From Aplysia californica (taxonomy: Eukaryota; Mollusca; Gastropoda; Aplysiida; Aplysiidae): DNA of 64,000 bases. Where the stretch lies: contig NW_004797314.1 in the NCBI RefSeq assembly GCF_000002075.1, positions 1,494,736 to 1,558,735 on the forward strand, written 5' to 3'. Position 1 is the first letter of the stretch, and each line of letters begins with the position of its first letter. The notes beneath the pieces are model-generated. The model was not told the origin of the DNA. It worked only from the letters and a program-made list of their open reading frames with translations, and did not search any database. Both the position numbers and the translations under genes were made by a program. Below are positions 1 through 13,500 of the stretch, in pieces.

Positions 1-767
1 AAGAGTGATGTATTTTTCGAAGCTCAAAGCACTTTCCTGTGTATTCTCTTATAAACATGTAGCTGCTGCCCTTGTTACTGTCCAATAGCTCATTACCTAA
101 GTCCATTGTCATGAAGTAGACGTAGCATCACCAGGTGCACAATGATATAACTGATGGCTAAAGTGAAAATAAAACACTGGCTTAAACATCTCAATACGTT
201 GACATTAGAAAACAAATTCAAGCAATCAGAATGTGAGCCACACTTTGGGCCTTCTACACTTCAACAAGTGAACCTGATATTGAGACTTGAACAAAATAGG
301 TAAAGAAAGCTTAAGCACTTGTGTTGGAACAAAGCACAGGTGAATTCTGAGTTTGCAACAGAGATAAGGATATGCTTCTTTTAATATCACAATAAAACCT
401 TCTTTCATTTGTCACATCATATAGCCAAAAGAGACTTTTCACATGTTTAAAACTACTCAAAATGACTTCTCTTCAAGACAAATTTACGAAAAGCCGTTGT
501 CATCACCAAATAAGACTGTTAAAACTCCAAAAATGCAGACAAATTTATTTCCAAAAAGTAGAAAACTGACTTGCAATGTTGTAGTTCAATAGGGGTAAAA
601 GAAAAGAAAAGAAATGTAATGTGTTCGTGCACACGATGCGAGTTCATTGTGAACACAGCAGAAAGTAAAGTTGTAACAATTGCTTCCTTCACATCTTTTC
701 ATATGTTTATTCTGTACACAGTTGAAACAAAAGCTAATAAGAGTTGCCATTATCTCCACAAACTAAC

Positions 768-939
768 CTTGTTGTTCCATTGACTGTAGTGAGGTTTCCA
801 GAGTCATAGGGCCTGCGCTGGAAAGACTTGCCGGCACAGAAGAAGCCCTCATCACAGAGTCCAGTGGGGATCACATTGCCATGTCCCTCACAGTACTCAC
901 CAGGAGGACAGTCCTGGCAGCTGGTCTCATTGGTAGCAC
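768..939 (-). CDS. Exon w70 (start of block H)
   Basis: 172 nt, enters phase 1, leaves phase 2 (AG|GTTAGT). Motifs CQDCPPGEYCEGHG and CDEGFFCAGKSFQRRP. It matches the end of w59 (GWFCTGAAFQAMP), which precedes a block signature, so the next exon, left of the window, should carry C.CP..TGG.C. Positions 1-767 are AT-rich intron; I see no module, repeat or other feature there. Confidence 0.88.
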
Positions 940-3900
940 CTGAGTGCAGACAACAGAATGGTACCTCAACACTGAGTAACATTTTACCTTCACATGCCAC
1001 AGATAGAGCAAAATTCTATGTTGCATCAGAACAATTTATAAAAACCCTCCACTTCTAGAAACATGCTTTGGGCCACAGTGCAAAAGTTCATTATGGGCTG
1101 ATCAGTTAACAACGATTAACAACAAAAACAACAAAAAGTATTGAGATATAAACATGGATCATGAGACAACAAAAATATTTCAAAGTACAAGGAACTACAT
1201 GAGGCATACAAAGAGAAAATGGTGATTAATTTTTAAAAATGGGGGTAAAAACCATGATGGACAACTAGAGCATAACATTTTTTCTAACAAATGGCCATTT
1301 ACCTGTTGATAAATTATTGCAAGTCTTGTGCTGTGTGCCAGCACATACAGTTCAATAACGTCAGTCTTAAAGTTACTAGAGTGGCTTTTTTCCACATAGC
1401 ATTTAGTGCTGTCAGCATACTTTGAAGAGAAATTGGAGAAATTCGGGCTCATACAACCTCAGCGACATTATTCTCCTATGACAGGGGTTAAGCAGAAACA
1501 TAAAGATCCCAAAACATAATAATCCATGATTTAGCTGTTGTAGTGAAGAAGATTGTGATTCAGGCATATACAGCCAAGCGAAATGTGGTGATCTTGGCTC
1601 TGTTCACATCAGCAAAAGATTTTATTGAAGTTTCAAGGCCAAAAGTCCTACCTCTAAATAAGTGGCTAATAATGTGTTCCACAGGCCCCTTTTCAGGTCA
1701 AAGTAGAGAAAAACTTTCATCAGACTGATGTCGGCTGATATGAGAGAATAACTTGACAGTTTGGGACAGAAACAATAGTAAGATGGACTACCTAAAAGAT
1801 CTTACTAAAGGTTTTAAAAGTTAGCACTCTCTCAACCAGACCCTAACTAGTGAAAAGGTAGAGGAACATCGGATCCGTCACCCTTATATTTGCATGCATC
1901 TGTGTCATAATAGTAACTCTTTTTGCCTTGCACGCAAAACATATTTAATCTATCCACAACATTGGAAGATACTTTATCGAGTATCACAGCCTTTCTGGTG
2001 GAGTGTGATATTCCAGACAACCTGGCCCCAACAGGCAGAGTACTAGGCAACCAAGCAATGCACCTTCTGAAAGATCTGAGTTGTTTTGAAGAAGACATAA
2101 AATATTTACATTCAGTCTTGCTCCTTCTTACCTGTATTGTTGTTGTAGGTGCCTGGAGGGCAAGGGTACTGAGAGCTGAACTCAGTACTCTCTGGGCAGT
2201 AGCTACCAGTGGGACAATCAGATGGTGTAACTGTACCATTCTCACAGAAGTAGCCTGAACAGGATAAAGATATATATTTTATCAAAAAATATTATAATCT
2301 GTATTCGAATACAGGTATTCCAGTTTGTTTATATAAGACACATCTATTCACCAACAAAGCCATAAGTGATAAGTGGATGCCATTCAATGGTCTAATTATC
2401 TTATTATTCATTCACAGTGCATTCACAGTCCTAATCTGTTCTATGAGAAACATGGCCATTATTGCACTGACTTGCAATTAGTTACAATTTAACAATGTTA
2501 TATCTCAAAATACAAAGAATGGGGATTTAAAATATGCGATATTCTAGCAACAAAAACATTTTACAAAAGAAGAACTCCCATACATGAAGTTACATCATCC
2601 TTTGCAGCATTTTCAAATAAAATAGATGAAAATACTGTTATCTCATTGCATATTGCTTAACAAAGCCTTTTATTGAATGAAACAGGCACTTGCTTGCAAT
2701 ACACTTTCACTAGCACTACTGGACCATACTTGTGTAAAAACATGTGGTTGATTCTGAGACTTTTTTGTAACAAACTACAACAAATTTTTCTCGAAAGACA
2801 TGATATTCAAAACACCTGGTGAAATATATTTCTTTTAAAACACCTACGAATTATAAATTTTCCTTTGAAATAAGTCATTTTGACCAATGAATTAAGATCT
2901 GACTCTTATTAGTAAAGCACACACTAAATGTAGAAATTCCATCAAGAGACTTTGAGCACATACCTTCAGGACAACTCAGACAGAGCGGCATGGCTGTGTG
3001 GGGGGTGTATGTGCCAGCAGCACAGGGTTGAGGAGAACTCGACCCAACAGGACACTGCGAACCAGCAGGGCATTCATCCCCTTCACCAGTGTGGGTTACA
3101 CCACTGTTTGGTGTGGCCACATCAACACCTGGAAAAGGAAAACAAATCTTAATGTCTGTGAGTCCATAATCCTGAGCAAGGGAACGGGTACTCTTAACTG
3201 CCTCATGGAGGGTGAAGTTTGAGGCTGCATTCACATTGTCACTTGGTAGAAAGCATTCTTTGTGTTCATATTGTGAACACCCTGTTAAGGGCAGCCAAGG
3301 CTTATGGCTGTTCTTGAATGCAGCCAGAAGGCATATATTCACAAGAACCAAAACTGTATGCAGCAAAATCCAGACCTACGGACACAATGCTCACTGTAGA
3401 GGTGATTAGTTAAAATGTGTAGCATCCTCTCAGTATAGTAATAAGAGAGCATATTGTGTGAGGGTAAGAAAATAAAAAGTGTAAAGGTTCTTGAAAAAAA
3501 AAAGGACACAAAATTTGACTCAAAACTGAATTGATCTTTACTTTACTTTTACTTTTATCCGCCGCTTATACCCTTTTGGGTGTCGCAGGAAGAAAGAGAC
3601 GTCTCTCTGTCGCCAGCCAGAGAGCTTGGGTCAGGGGGATGCCGTGTGTGGTTAATGTTTCCCTGACTCCATCTATCCAGGTCCTTCTCAGTCGCACTCT
3701 AGCCTTGTTGCCATCGAATTTTTGGATGTAGGCACGTTGTGCTGGATGGTGTGTTGGTAATCGTAGTAGATGTCTGAACCATTTGATTCTTTGGTGTTGG
3801 ATGTGATGCATGACATCATTTGTGCCCACCATGCGGATTACAGTTTCTGATTTTGTCTCACCTGGTCTTGTTTACTGCTTTTCTAAGGCATCGCATTTCA

Positions 3901-6900
3901 CATGTTGTAATTCTTTGCTCTAATGTCTTGTTCGTGGTCCATGTTTGGCGTTGATAGGTGACTGTTGGGATGAATGTGGTGTTGATCATTTTGAGTTTTG
4001 TTGTCATGGGGATGTTAGGATGTTTCAGTAGTGGAGTAAGCTGGTAACTAACATTATAGGCCTTTTGTATTCATGTTTCAATTTCTCTGTTCAGTCGCCC
4101 ATCCTCTGTGAATATACTTCCGAGGTACTTAAATTATTGGACCTGTCTGAGACTGTTGTTGTTGATGTGTATCTTGAGTGGTTCTGGGTTTCTGCTTACT
4201 TTCATTGTCTCTGTTTTGGTGATGTTGATCTTCATGTCGTAGTTGTTACATTCTTCGTTTAATCTGGTTGTGTGGTGTTGAAAACTTTGTTCATATTTGT
4301 GCGCCAGGCTTTGGTCATCAGCGAAGAGTAATTCATTTAGGGCGTCTGATTCTGTGTTGGCCTCTTTTGTAATTCTATCCATATATATGATAAATAGTAG
4401 TGGTGATAGGACACAACCTTGTTTTACTCCAGATGTTATCTCGAACCATTCTGCCTAGCAATTTGGCAGCGGATTATTTATCGCTAAACACACAAAAAGA
4501 AGAAAGAAACAGACTGACATAGACGGAAAACTGAATTGATGAAATGTAAAAATTGGAGCATCTAAAATAGCATGAGTGATGAAACTTTCAGAATACTGAA
4601 GCAATGATTTCTTGATCTCCAGGCTTAGGCCTTCACCTGGTCCCTATCCCTTAATTATAACGAAGGAAATCATTTATTAATTTTCAGGACGGAGAGACTT
4701 TCCTTCATGAATACCTTTACAACTCATCAAACTGCAGTCATCGTTAATTAATGCCACTTGCCTCTTTTGCAAGCAGTATGCACATACTACTTGACATCTT
4801 TGCACACACTGAATGGAACCATACAACTCATCATCATAAAGTGCAAGATCTAAAACGGACAATGGTGATCATAATTTGCCAATCATTTCTTTGCTTGGTT
4901 GCTCTCAATAAAACATTATTGTCATGGTCTTTCCCCGCCACACAACTAGACGGTGAAAAATAAGCGAGGTACCTGACACACAGTAGTATCCGCCTGTACA
5001 CTGAGCAGTGGGAGCTGTGAGGCCTGGGGAGTCACAGTAGTAGCCACCAGTGCACTGGGTACACTCTGTCGCATTCGTGAGTCGCTCACTGGCTCCATAG
5101 GTGCCCTGTGGGCATGGCTGGTCATTTGCACCAGTACCTTCTGGGCAGTACCTTCCCTGCGGGCAGGGCTCAGCCTGGGAGCCGTCAATGCAGAAGAATC
5201 CAGCAGGACAGATGTCGCAGACTGCGGCACCGGTGTGGTTCATGTACGTGCTCACAGCGCAGGGTTGAGGGGAGGAGGAGCCAGTGGGACAGTAGTGGCC
5301 CACGGGGCAAATGTCTCCAGTGACACCATCTGAGGAACAGGAACAGAATACGTAGGTTCTGAATTTATTTTTACATTCCCTAACTTTGATGCTCAGGAAA
5401 AAAAAGTTTTCTACTTGTAACTTCGTATTTTTTAATAAAGAAAAGAAATAAATTCTACAAAATTTTAAAAACTCTATGCTTTGTGTCAATATTTGAAAAA
5501 TACATGTAAAAAATAAAAAGCATTTCGAAACTTAAGCCTATAGTTCAAGAACTGCTGTCCTGTAATAGTAACACAAAAATTCAATGGCACTTTCAGAAAT
5601 AAAAATTGGTCATAAACAAATTTCACCAACAAACCAGAAAAAAATTAATATTCTTGGTATGACAGTAGACTACCATCATCAAATAACCTAAAATCAAATT
5701 TCATTCCAAGTTGAATTGGGTTTTTTTTTTATTAAACTATTTTTTAAAAGACTGAAAGAAACCAAGGCCATTTCTTGTCTTATATCTCCGAGATGGAAGC
5801 CTCACATGGCTTTATAATAACTCCCTTAATAGATAGCTTTACTGCCTCAGTCATTACAATCTAAAATGGGTACATAACTGACTATAGACAGCAAAAGACC
5901 TAGTCAGTTTGTAAGTGGTTTAATGCATGTAATCCACTGTTCGCATAGTACGATTCCCAGGAAGAGGAGAATGTTTCTAAGTCTTATTCTCATGTCTGCT
6001 GTGATAATAATTGTTGTAAAGTACACATAGCATGCTCTAGAGCTTCGATATGCACTATGTAAATGCAATCATTAATAGAATTATTTTAATATTTTTCCTT
6101 TGAAAGATTTCACTCTCTAACCAGGAAATAGATATGACAATACACATGACATGACACTGTAACTAGTGATCTGTTAGATGTTACATTGGCTCACCAGTAG
6201 GGGTGGATGTTGCTGCTCCGGCCACACAGTAATAACCAGCTGAGCACTGGTCAGTAACTGAGTTGTTCCCCGCGTGGAGACAGTAGTAGCCAGCGTCACA
6301 TGACACGCACTCTGAGGAACTCGTACTACCTGCAAGTACCAGAAAAAGACATTAGGAGGATCGGATGAGGTCTGCTACTTCTGTTTCTATTCAGTTCTTC
6401 CACTGTTCTCATTCATTTGTGACGACATTGGGGTATTATTGTACACACCTGTTATTCATAATTCAACAACAGAAGGAGGCATGATAATGCAAACCCATAG
6501 AATCTACAAATTTTTAAAAGGTAGAATAAACACAATTTACATTCATGAAGTTTTAATCTACTTAAGAATTTATTAAATTTATGAGAATGCCTAACAAAAA
6601 TAGCTGTAACAGGTGCACAAAACAACACACAAGGCAAAGGAACATTGAAATAAGACGGGAAGCAGAAAAAACAACTCATTATAGTCCTTATCTACAGCTG
6701 TATTGTGTCAAGATAAAAAACAACTACTTTTCCATGTCTAGAAATTGTTAAGGAACGTAGAGACAAAAAACAAAAAAACAACATAAACCCATATGAACTA
6801 ACAATTAAAGCTGCAGTCTAATCTTTGCTTTACCTTCCAAAGGCTGGTAAGAACCAGCAGCACAGGGCACTGGGGCCAAGGTGCCCTGAGGACAGTAGTT

Positions 6901-9900
6901 CCCCACAGGGCAGCGGTAGCCATAGGTCTTGGCCACTGGCTGATTTTCTGTGGAAGCCAGCTCACAATAGTATCCAGCATTACAGTCTCCGCTGGGCTCT
7001 GTCAGTCCATCTGTTGCACAGTACGAGCCCGGTGTGCAAGGGAAGCAATCGGTATAGTTTCGTAGGCCAGTGATGTTGTTGAATGTTCCGGCAGGACAGA
7101 ATTCACCTGAGGCAAACATAAAATTATGGTAAATATTCATCAGCCTTTCCGTTTCATCAGGGTCACCTTAGCCTGGGTCGAATTGTGGCCAACCAAAGAG
7201 AAAATAGCTAAATGCAGTTTTTCAGAGTTAGTTAACTATTTACCGGAATTTCATTCTTCCACAGAAAACTTAGCCAGAAAGATGCAAAGAGAATTGATGA
7301 TAAAAAACTAATCTTAAAATTCACCTTGGCAAACCTGCTCCTTTTGCCAAAAAGGCCAAACCCACACTTATCAAAATCTGAGCGGTCATGCTGTAAAAAC
7401 GGCAATGGGGGTGCTTGTAAGAGCTGATATATTCCTTGTTTTGCAAACAAAACATGACTTGTATGATGTTAATATCTTTGAGTTTTAGTCAGTTTTCCAA
7501 AAATAACAAATCAACTGTTCAGTGTAAGACTCAGTCATACATCACTTTTCACAATGGCGAATGGCAGTTACCTTGGAATGATCCCTGCAAACAGTACTGT
7601 CCCCTGGGGCAAAGGTCTCCAGTGACACCATCGGTGGGCGTTGGGCTGGAGGCTCCAATCAAACAGTAGTGGCCAGCACTACATTCACCTTCAACCGCAG
7701 TCAGTCCCAGAGTGCCACAGTAGAACCCAAAATCGCAGGAAGTACACTGACCTGAGAATACAAAAAAAAAGAAAAGAAAAAAAAAGGAAATTAAATTATC
7801 TCAATATAAGAAATACAAATCTTATCAGGATAGAGGATAAGCATTGAGACTTGGTAATGAAACAAATACGGCACAATAGGATCACAGATGAAAGAACTTA
7901 GGCAGACATGGCAAAATCTTTAAAAGTTCAGGCAAGATGACCAAGAATCTGTCACAGTCAGAAAAAAGTTATCAACTATTACTGGTCCTCATATAGAGAA
8001 CACACCACAAAATGAAAAAAGTCTAACTCGAGCCAAAAACTATAATTGTCAAGAATACCTTTTTTACCCATTTTTACCGCATCTTGCAAAAGATTATTGC
8101 AATCTATAACATTAAAATAATTTTTACTTATCAAATTTGAAGCTAAGCAGTTTTTCCTTATTATAAAAGGTCTTGCTTTTTATGGGCTTGCAGTCTTTAC
8201 CATTTAAAAGCTCTCTGTCATCACAATACACATATCCTAATGTCATATATCATTCTTTTGCCTGAATTATGTACAATTTCAGGGACACACGATAAAACTG
8301 AAGCCATACTTGAATCCTGATTTCCTGTGCTGGCACTGTATGTACCCAGAGGGCAGGGGTTCGTATACTTGTCTCCTGTGCCATCCGGGCAGTAGTAGCC
8401 AGCAGGACAAGTGACTGGGGTTATGACACCAGTCACATTACCCAGCTCATAGGGATCACAGTAGAAGGCTCTTGGACAGGTGTCACATGTGGGCCTGCCA
8501 GTGAGTGCCTGGTATGTTCCTGTAGACAAACACACAAAGATTGCACATGAAAACATAAATTCATGAACGTGAAACACGATTCTGAAAACTCTAAACTTTA
8601 CTATATTTATATATTTCAAAATGTGTAAATACAAAAATCAAGAGTGACAGGCAAATGGATAATTATTTTTTTAGCTACTCATAAAATGATGAAGGAGGTT
8701 GACAAAAATAAGCAGCAGTAACCATTCAATTAAGGAACTTTGGTTTTTAGTTGACACTGCCTGTTTGTGCCCCCCCAAAAACACTTGAGGATACAAACCA
8801 ACAGACAATTATGACAACTAAATGTGATTATGATAATTCCATTATATTCCCACAGAATTTATCTTTCTAAAGAAGCCACTTCCTCAAAATAATTTCGGCT
8901 TCACAGTCCAACAAAAAATGAAGTGCATTGATAAAAACTAAAGCAAAGCAAATGAGTCAAACATGCCCACCTCTGTCACACATCACTGGCTGATCCGAAC
9001 CCACTGGGCAGTAGAAACCCTCTGGACAAGCATAAGCTGCCGGGGAGGCTGTGGACTGACCACCTGGACAGTAGTAGCCACCATCACATTGACCGGTCTC
9101 TTCTGTCAGGCCTGTACCACTACAGTAGTAACCTGGACAAGGATAAACATGGGACCATTGGAAAAATCACAAGGCTGTCACTTCTGACCTATTCAAATGC
9201 AAAGTCAGTATCAAGCTACTTATTTTTATGTGTTCATGGGTTTATTTGCTTTGGCTTTACTGAGGTGTGAAGCTATGACAATTAATTTGATTCAAAGACA
9301 TGATTATAATTACAAACGCTATTGAAGGTTTGCATTGATAAACATATCTTCTCTTCAAATGAAATGTATATATATATATATATATACATATATATACAAC
9401 ATGTTTCTAAAGAAAGGGATGCCTGGGTAACAAAAAAGCTGAGCTGTGCAGGCTGCACACTTAATTGTTAGCAGAACTGTCACATTTGGAAAGGGAAAAA
9501 GCAAGACAGCATGAACATTCTAAAAGTTTTTAATTGTCTTCAAATATTCCTAATTTTAACCCTCTATACTAAACAATGGGGTAAAGTAGAGTAAATAAAA
9601 GCTTTTCTTTTGCTGACCTACTTCTGAGAGGGACAGGGGGTAAGAAAGAGAAAGACAGGTCGAGCCAAAGCGAGGAATGTGATAAAAAAGAGAAAGAATG
9701 TTAGGCAACCATCACAATATTTCTCTTCGAAGTCCTTCACACTAAAAGGTATAGATCATATGTTCAACTAGCCTGGGGTACAGTCCATGCACTCTGTGAC
9801 ATTGGTGTTCCCTGTGGCATTGGAGAAAGTTCCGGTGGGGCAAGCTGTAGGTGTGGCAGAACCTTCCTGGCAGTAGTAGCCAGCAGTGCAGACAAAGTTA

Positions 9901-10526
9901 GTTGGGTTTTGCTCTGTCTGTCCCGCAGGGCAATAGTAGCCAGGGTCACATTTGCCTGAGAGAGAGAAAAACAGCCACAGGACGTTCATTTGAGGTACTA
10001 TCACTTCAGTAGCTTTTATAAATCCAAACTGTCAGAAAAGAAGTCTAAACTAAAAAGAGGTTCCAAAATAATATGAATATATTTTGCATGTATGTCCTGC
10101 GTAATTAACATTTGAAAACATTGACATTTATATCTAAAAAGTTAAAATTTTACGTGGTATCAAAAACTGAGTTTTAAAAAGTGAAAAGATGTACAAGAAC
10201 CATGGAAATTCAACAACAACATCAGCAGTCACTCCTCCATTCCAAGCTGAAATCTACAGACTATTTCAAAAATATTGTTAATTGCCTGTACATAGCCATT
10301 AATTGATTTAGCAAGAGTCCCTACTAATAATCTGGCAAAGTAACATAACACACACAAATCCCATGCACACACACACATGACACAAATGAACACTTATATG
10401 CCCAAACAAACACATACATGCGCATGCATGTACACACAAACACACACACACACACACACATGCAGGCATACACACACACATGCAGGCATACACACACACA
10501 CAACAAACACACACATATACAAATGC

Positions 10527-10579
<53 letters not shown>

Positions 10580-13500
10580 CAAACACACACATACACATAC
10601 AAATGTAAACACACACACATACACACACACACACACACGCACACACACACACACACACACAAGAACACGCACAAGCAAATGTAAATACACACACACAAAC
10701 ACACAAGACAAGACTAACCTTTGGGTTGAGCCAGCTCATAGTCATCACAGTAGTAGCCTGCAGTACACTTGACTGGAGCGGAGGAACCCTCTGGACAGTA
10801 GTCACCGGGCTGACACCTGCCTCCTGTTGTGTTAAACTCAGGACAGGTACACACATCAATGGCCGAATAGTTGCCTGTCATTGAGAAAGAAGGAAAAAAA
10901 AATCATAGAACATGTCACAACATTTTGTAGGCCCATAGAGTGCAAATCCACCATCACATTAAGAAGCTTAAGACCTTCTGAGGAGCATTCTAGTTTTTGG
11001 GGTTTTAAAATTTTATCTTAGAAATATCACCAATGGAAAACTTTAAAAAAGTTTTAGATGCAATCTGATGGCTTTGGAGCACCAGATTGACAAATATGTC
11101 TGTTTATGAGATCATGGTCTAGCAAGCTCCATGACACAGACAGTGGGATGTATGCGATAAGACTCTCAAATTCCTGACAGCGAAATCTGGGACGGTCCTG
11201 GGAAAATTGGGATGGTTGTCTAACCTGCGTCACTTACCCATTACAGTTGGCATTGCCTGGAAAGCAGCACCCGTGCAGAACCAGCCAGCGCTACAGTTTC
11301 CACTAGGAGCAGAGAGGCCAGAGTTGCCGCAATATTGTCCGGCTGGGCAATCTCGGCAAGAGGCAGACGAGTCCTGTCCAATATCGGGGTTGTAGGAACC
11401 AGCTGGGCAGGGGAACTCTGAGGCATGCTGTGTGCCCGTGGGACAGTAGTAGCCAGGATCACAGGGGGTGGCACTGTAGTCGCTTGTATTGGCCACGCAG
11501 TAGAAACCTCCAGGGCAGCTGTCACATGCCGACTTGCCTAATCCCCACATGATAGGAAAAAAAAGACCATGTTTGCTAGTTATCCAAAAGTCATATCTTC
11601 ATAAAATTACTTTTGCAGGCATAGAAAGCCTAAAGCTCACAATTACTTACCATGTTTGTTAGTTACCCCAAAAGTCATATCTTCATAAAATTACTTTTGC
11701 AGGCATAGAAAGCCTAAAGCTCACAATTACTTACCTAAAAAGGACTTGGTGGACGAAAGTGATACGAAACCACCTCCTGAACAAGATTCTAATTTGTCTT
11801 AGTCTCCCCCGCCGCCTCCCCTTTCCCCTGACTAAAGTTGGTATTAAACTGCATTTTGAGAATAAGAGTAATGAAAGAAAAGGTTTTAATTGCATTTCCA
11901 AAGGAAACAAAATCAGACATTGTGTGACCATGGACTGAAGCAATAACCATTTAATCATAAGAATGAACCTCTTACCGCTTAAACACCAATGCCAAGAAGT
12001 TTTTCTTTTAAATTCATAGTAATATTTAAACATTAAAAAAACAAATCATTGCAGTGATTACAGATTCTAAGTCAGTCCCACAGGCCGAAATGCGAAATTC
12101 TTCCAAAACATCACTCTTTTCATTTCTTCATTCCACACATGATACATACTCCTAGCAGCGGTAACTTCTCCTTTCTATCCTAGCCACCTTAATTTCACAA
12201 CACTCACCCTTCACACCGGCGTATGTGCCAGCAGCACAGATGGCAGGCAAAGCAGAACCTTGAGGACAGTAGGATCCCACAGGGCATTCGCCGCCAGTTC
12301 CTGTATGTATACCAGTGTCTGTGGGCGTGGCGGTATCCACTCCACTCTCACAGTAGTAGCCTGCCTGGCACTCTCCATCCACGGCGGGTGAACCGGGCGT
12401 CCCACAGAAATGGCCACCTGAAAAAAACCCAGACAGGACTTGAGCATCATTTTGGACCAGACCCGAAAAAAAAATTCATTAATTAACTTTAAGTTGTCAC
12501 CATTTTCAATATTCAATAAACGGTAGAAATAAAAATATTGTAAATTACATTTTTGGGGGGCAGCATTAAGAGAAATCTAATCTAATTTAATTCATGATCT
12601 TAAATTGGAAAGTTTTTTATATCTAACATGTAGGCACCTACAGAATTTAGTCATAAATTACATCTGTTCATGCCAGTCCATTATTAAGAGGGACTTTTAT
12701 TATGTATTAATCAAATAGTGTAGTGAGGACAAAAACCAAACTCTAAAATTTGAACTTGTCAACTCTACATATCATGAAGATACTATAAATACCCGAAGTC
12801 ACCACAGCGATGCACAAAAGGCTCAAGACAGAGTTGCGTTTCAAGGACTTACAGGACTAAAAATAAAGAAAATTTAAAATGTCAGGGACATAACCTGTCT
12901 TTCTCGTGCATATGCTGTTATTAATTTTTCTTTTCAAACCCAGGCAGCCTATTATCAAAAAGATAGGATAAAAACCATTACGCCTACAGTAGAAACAGTC
13001 TAAGACTCCCACCCATTGTTGAGGAGAAAAATGGATGTCTTAGACAGGTGGCCGTCTTACACTGTGTCATTATAATGTAAAAAATACACAAGGGAGGAAA
13101 TAGGGAGAGGCTGTTTGTATACAGGTGATTGTCTTATACAGGTTGTATTTTTGCCACTGACCTGTACATTGGGTACACTGCACCTCCTGAGACAATCCTG
13201 TGGTGTTGCCAAACGTTCCTCCAGGACAGGGCTGTAAGTCTGCCCCGGTGCCTTCTGGGCAGTAGTAGCCCTGGCGACACTCGTCAGCACGATCTCGATT
13301 GACACAGAAATAGCCAGCCGGGCACACATAGCACTGTGAAGCACCTGTGTGATTAACGTACGTCGCATTGGGGCATGGCTCAGGACTAGGTGAGCCCTGC
13401 TCGCAGTAGAAGCCTTCTGGACAAATGTTTCCTGTGAAGAAAAAGGCCATACCCACGTAGAAACACTCAAGGTCTCATCTTAGAATAAATATGATAATGC

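Noticed and set aside
1847-2258. 132-codon minus frame overlapping w69
   Set aside because: Out of frame with the module reading of w69 (YFCENGTVTP) and lacks family motifs.
3566-4382. Minus-strand frames as possible host genes
   Set aside because: FADD box, GVKQGC motif, frame changes and AAAGT-type tail identify a dead LINE.
10308-10859. Several long open frames of Cys/Val or Thr/His
   Set aside because: They are translations of the (CA)n microsatellite; only 10719-10874 of the region is a real exon.
11731-12033. 100-codon minus frame next to a strong donor-like site
   Set aside because: No cysteine-module pattern, and w58 joins w59 exactly without it. At most a cryptic exon.
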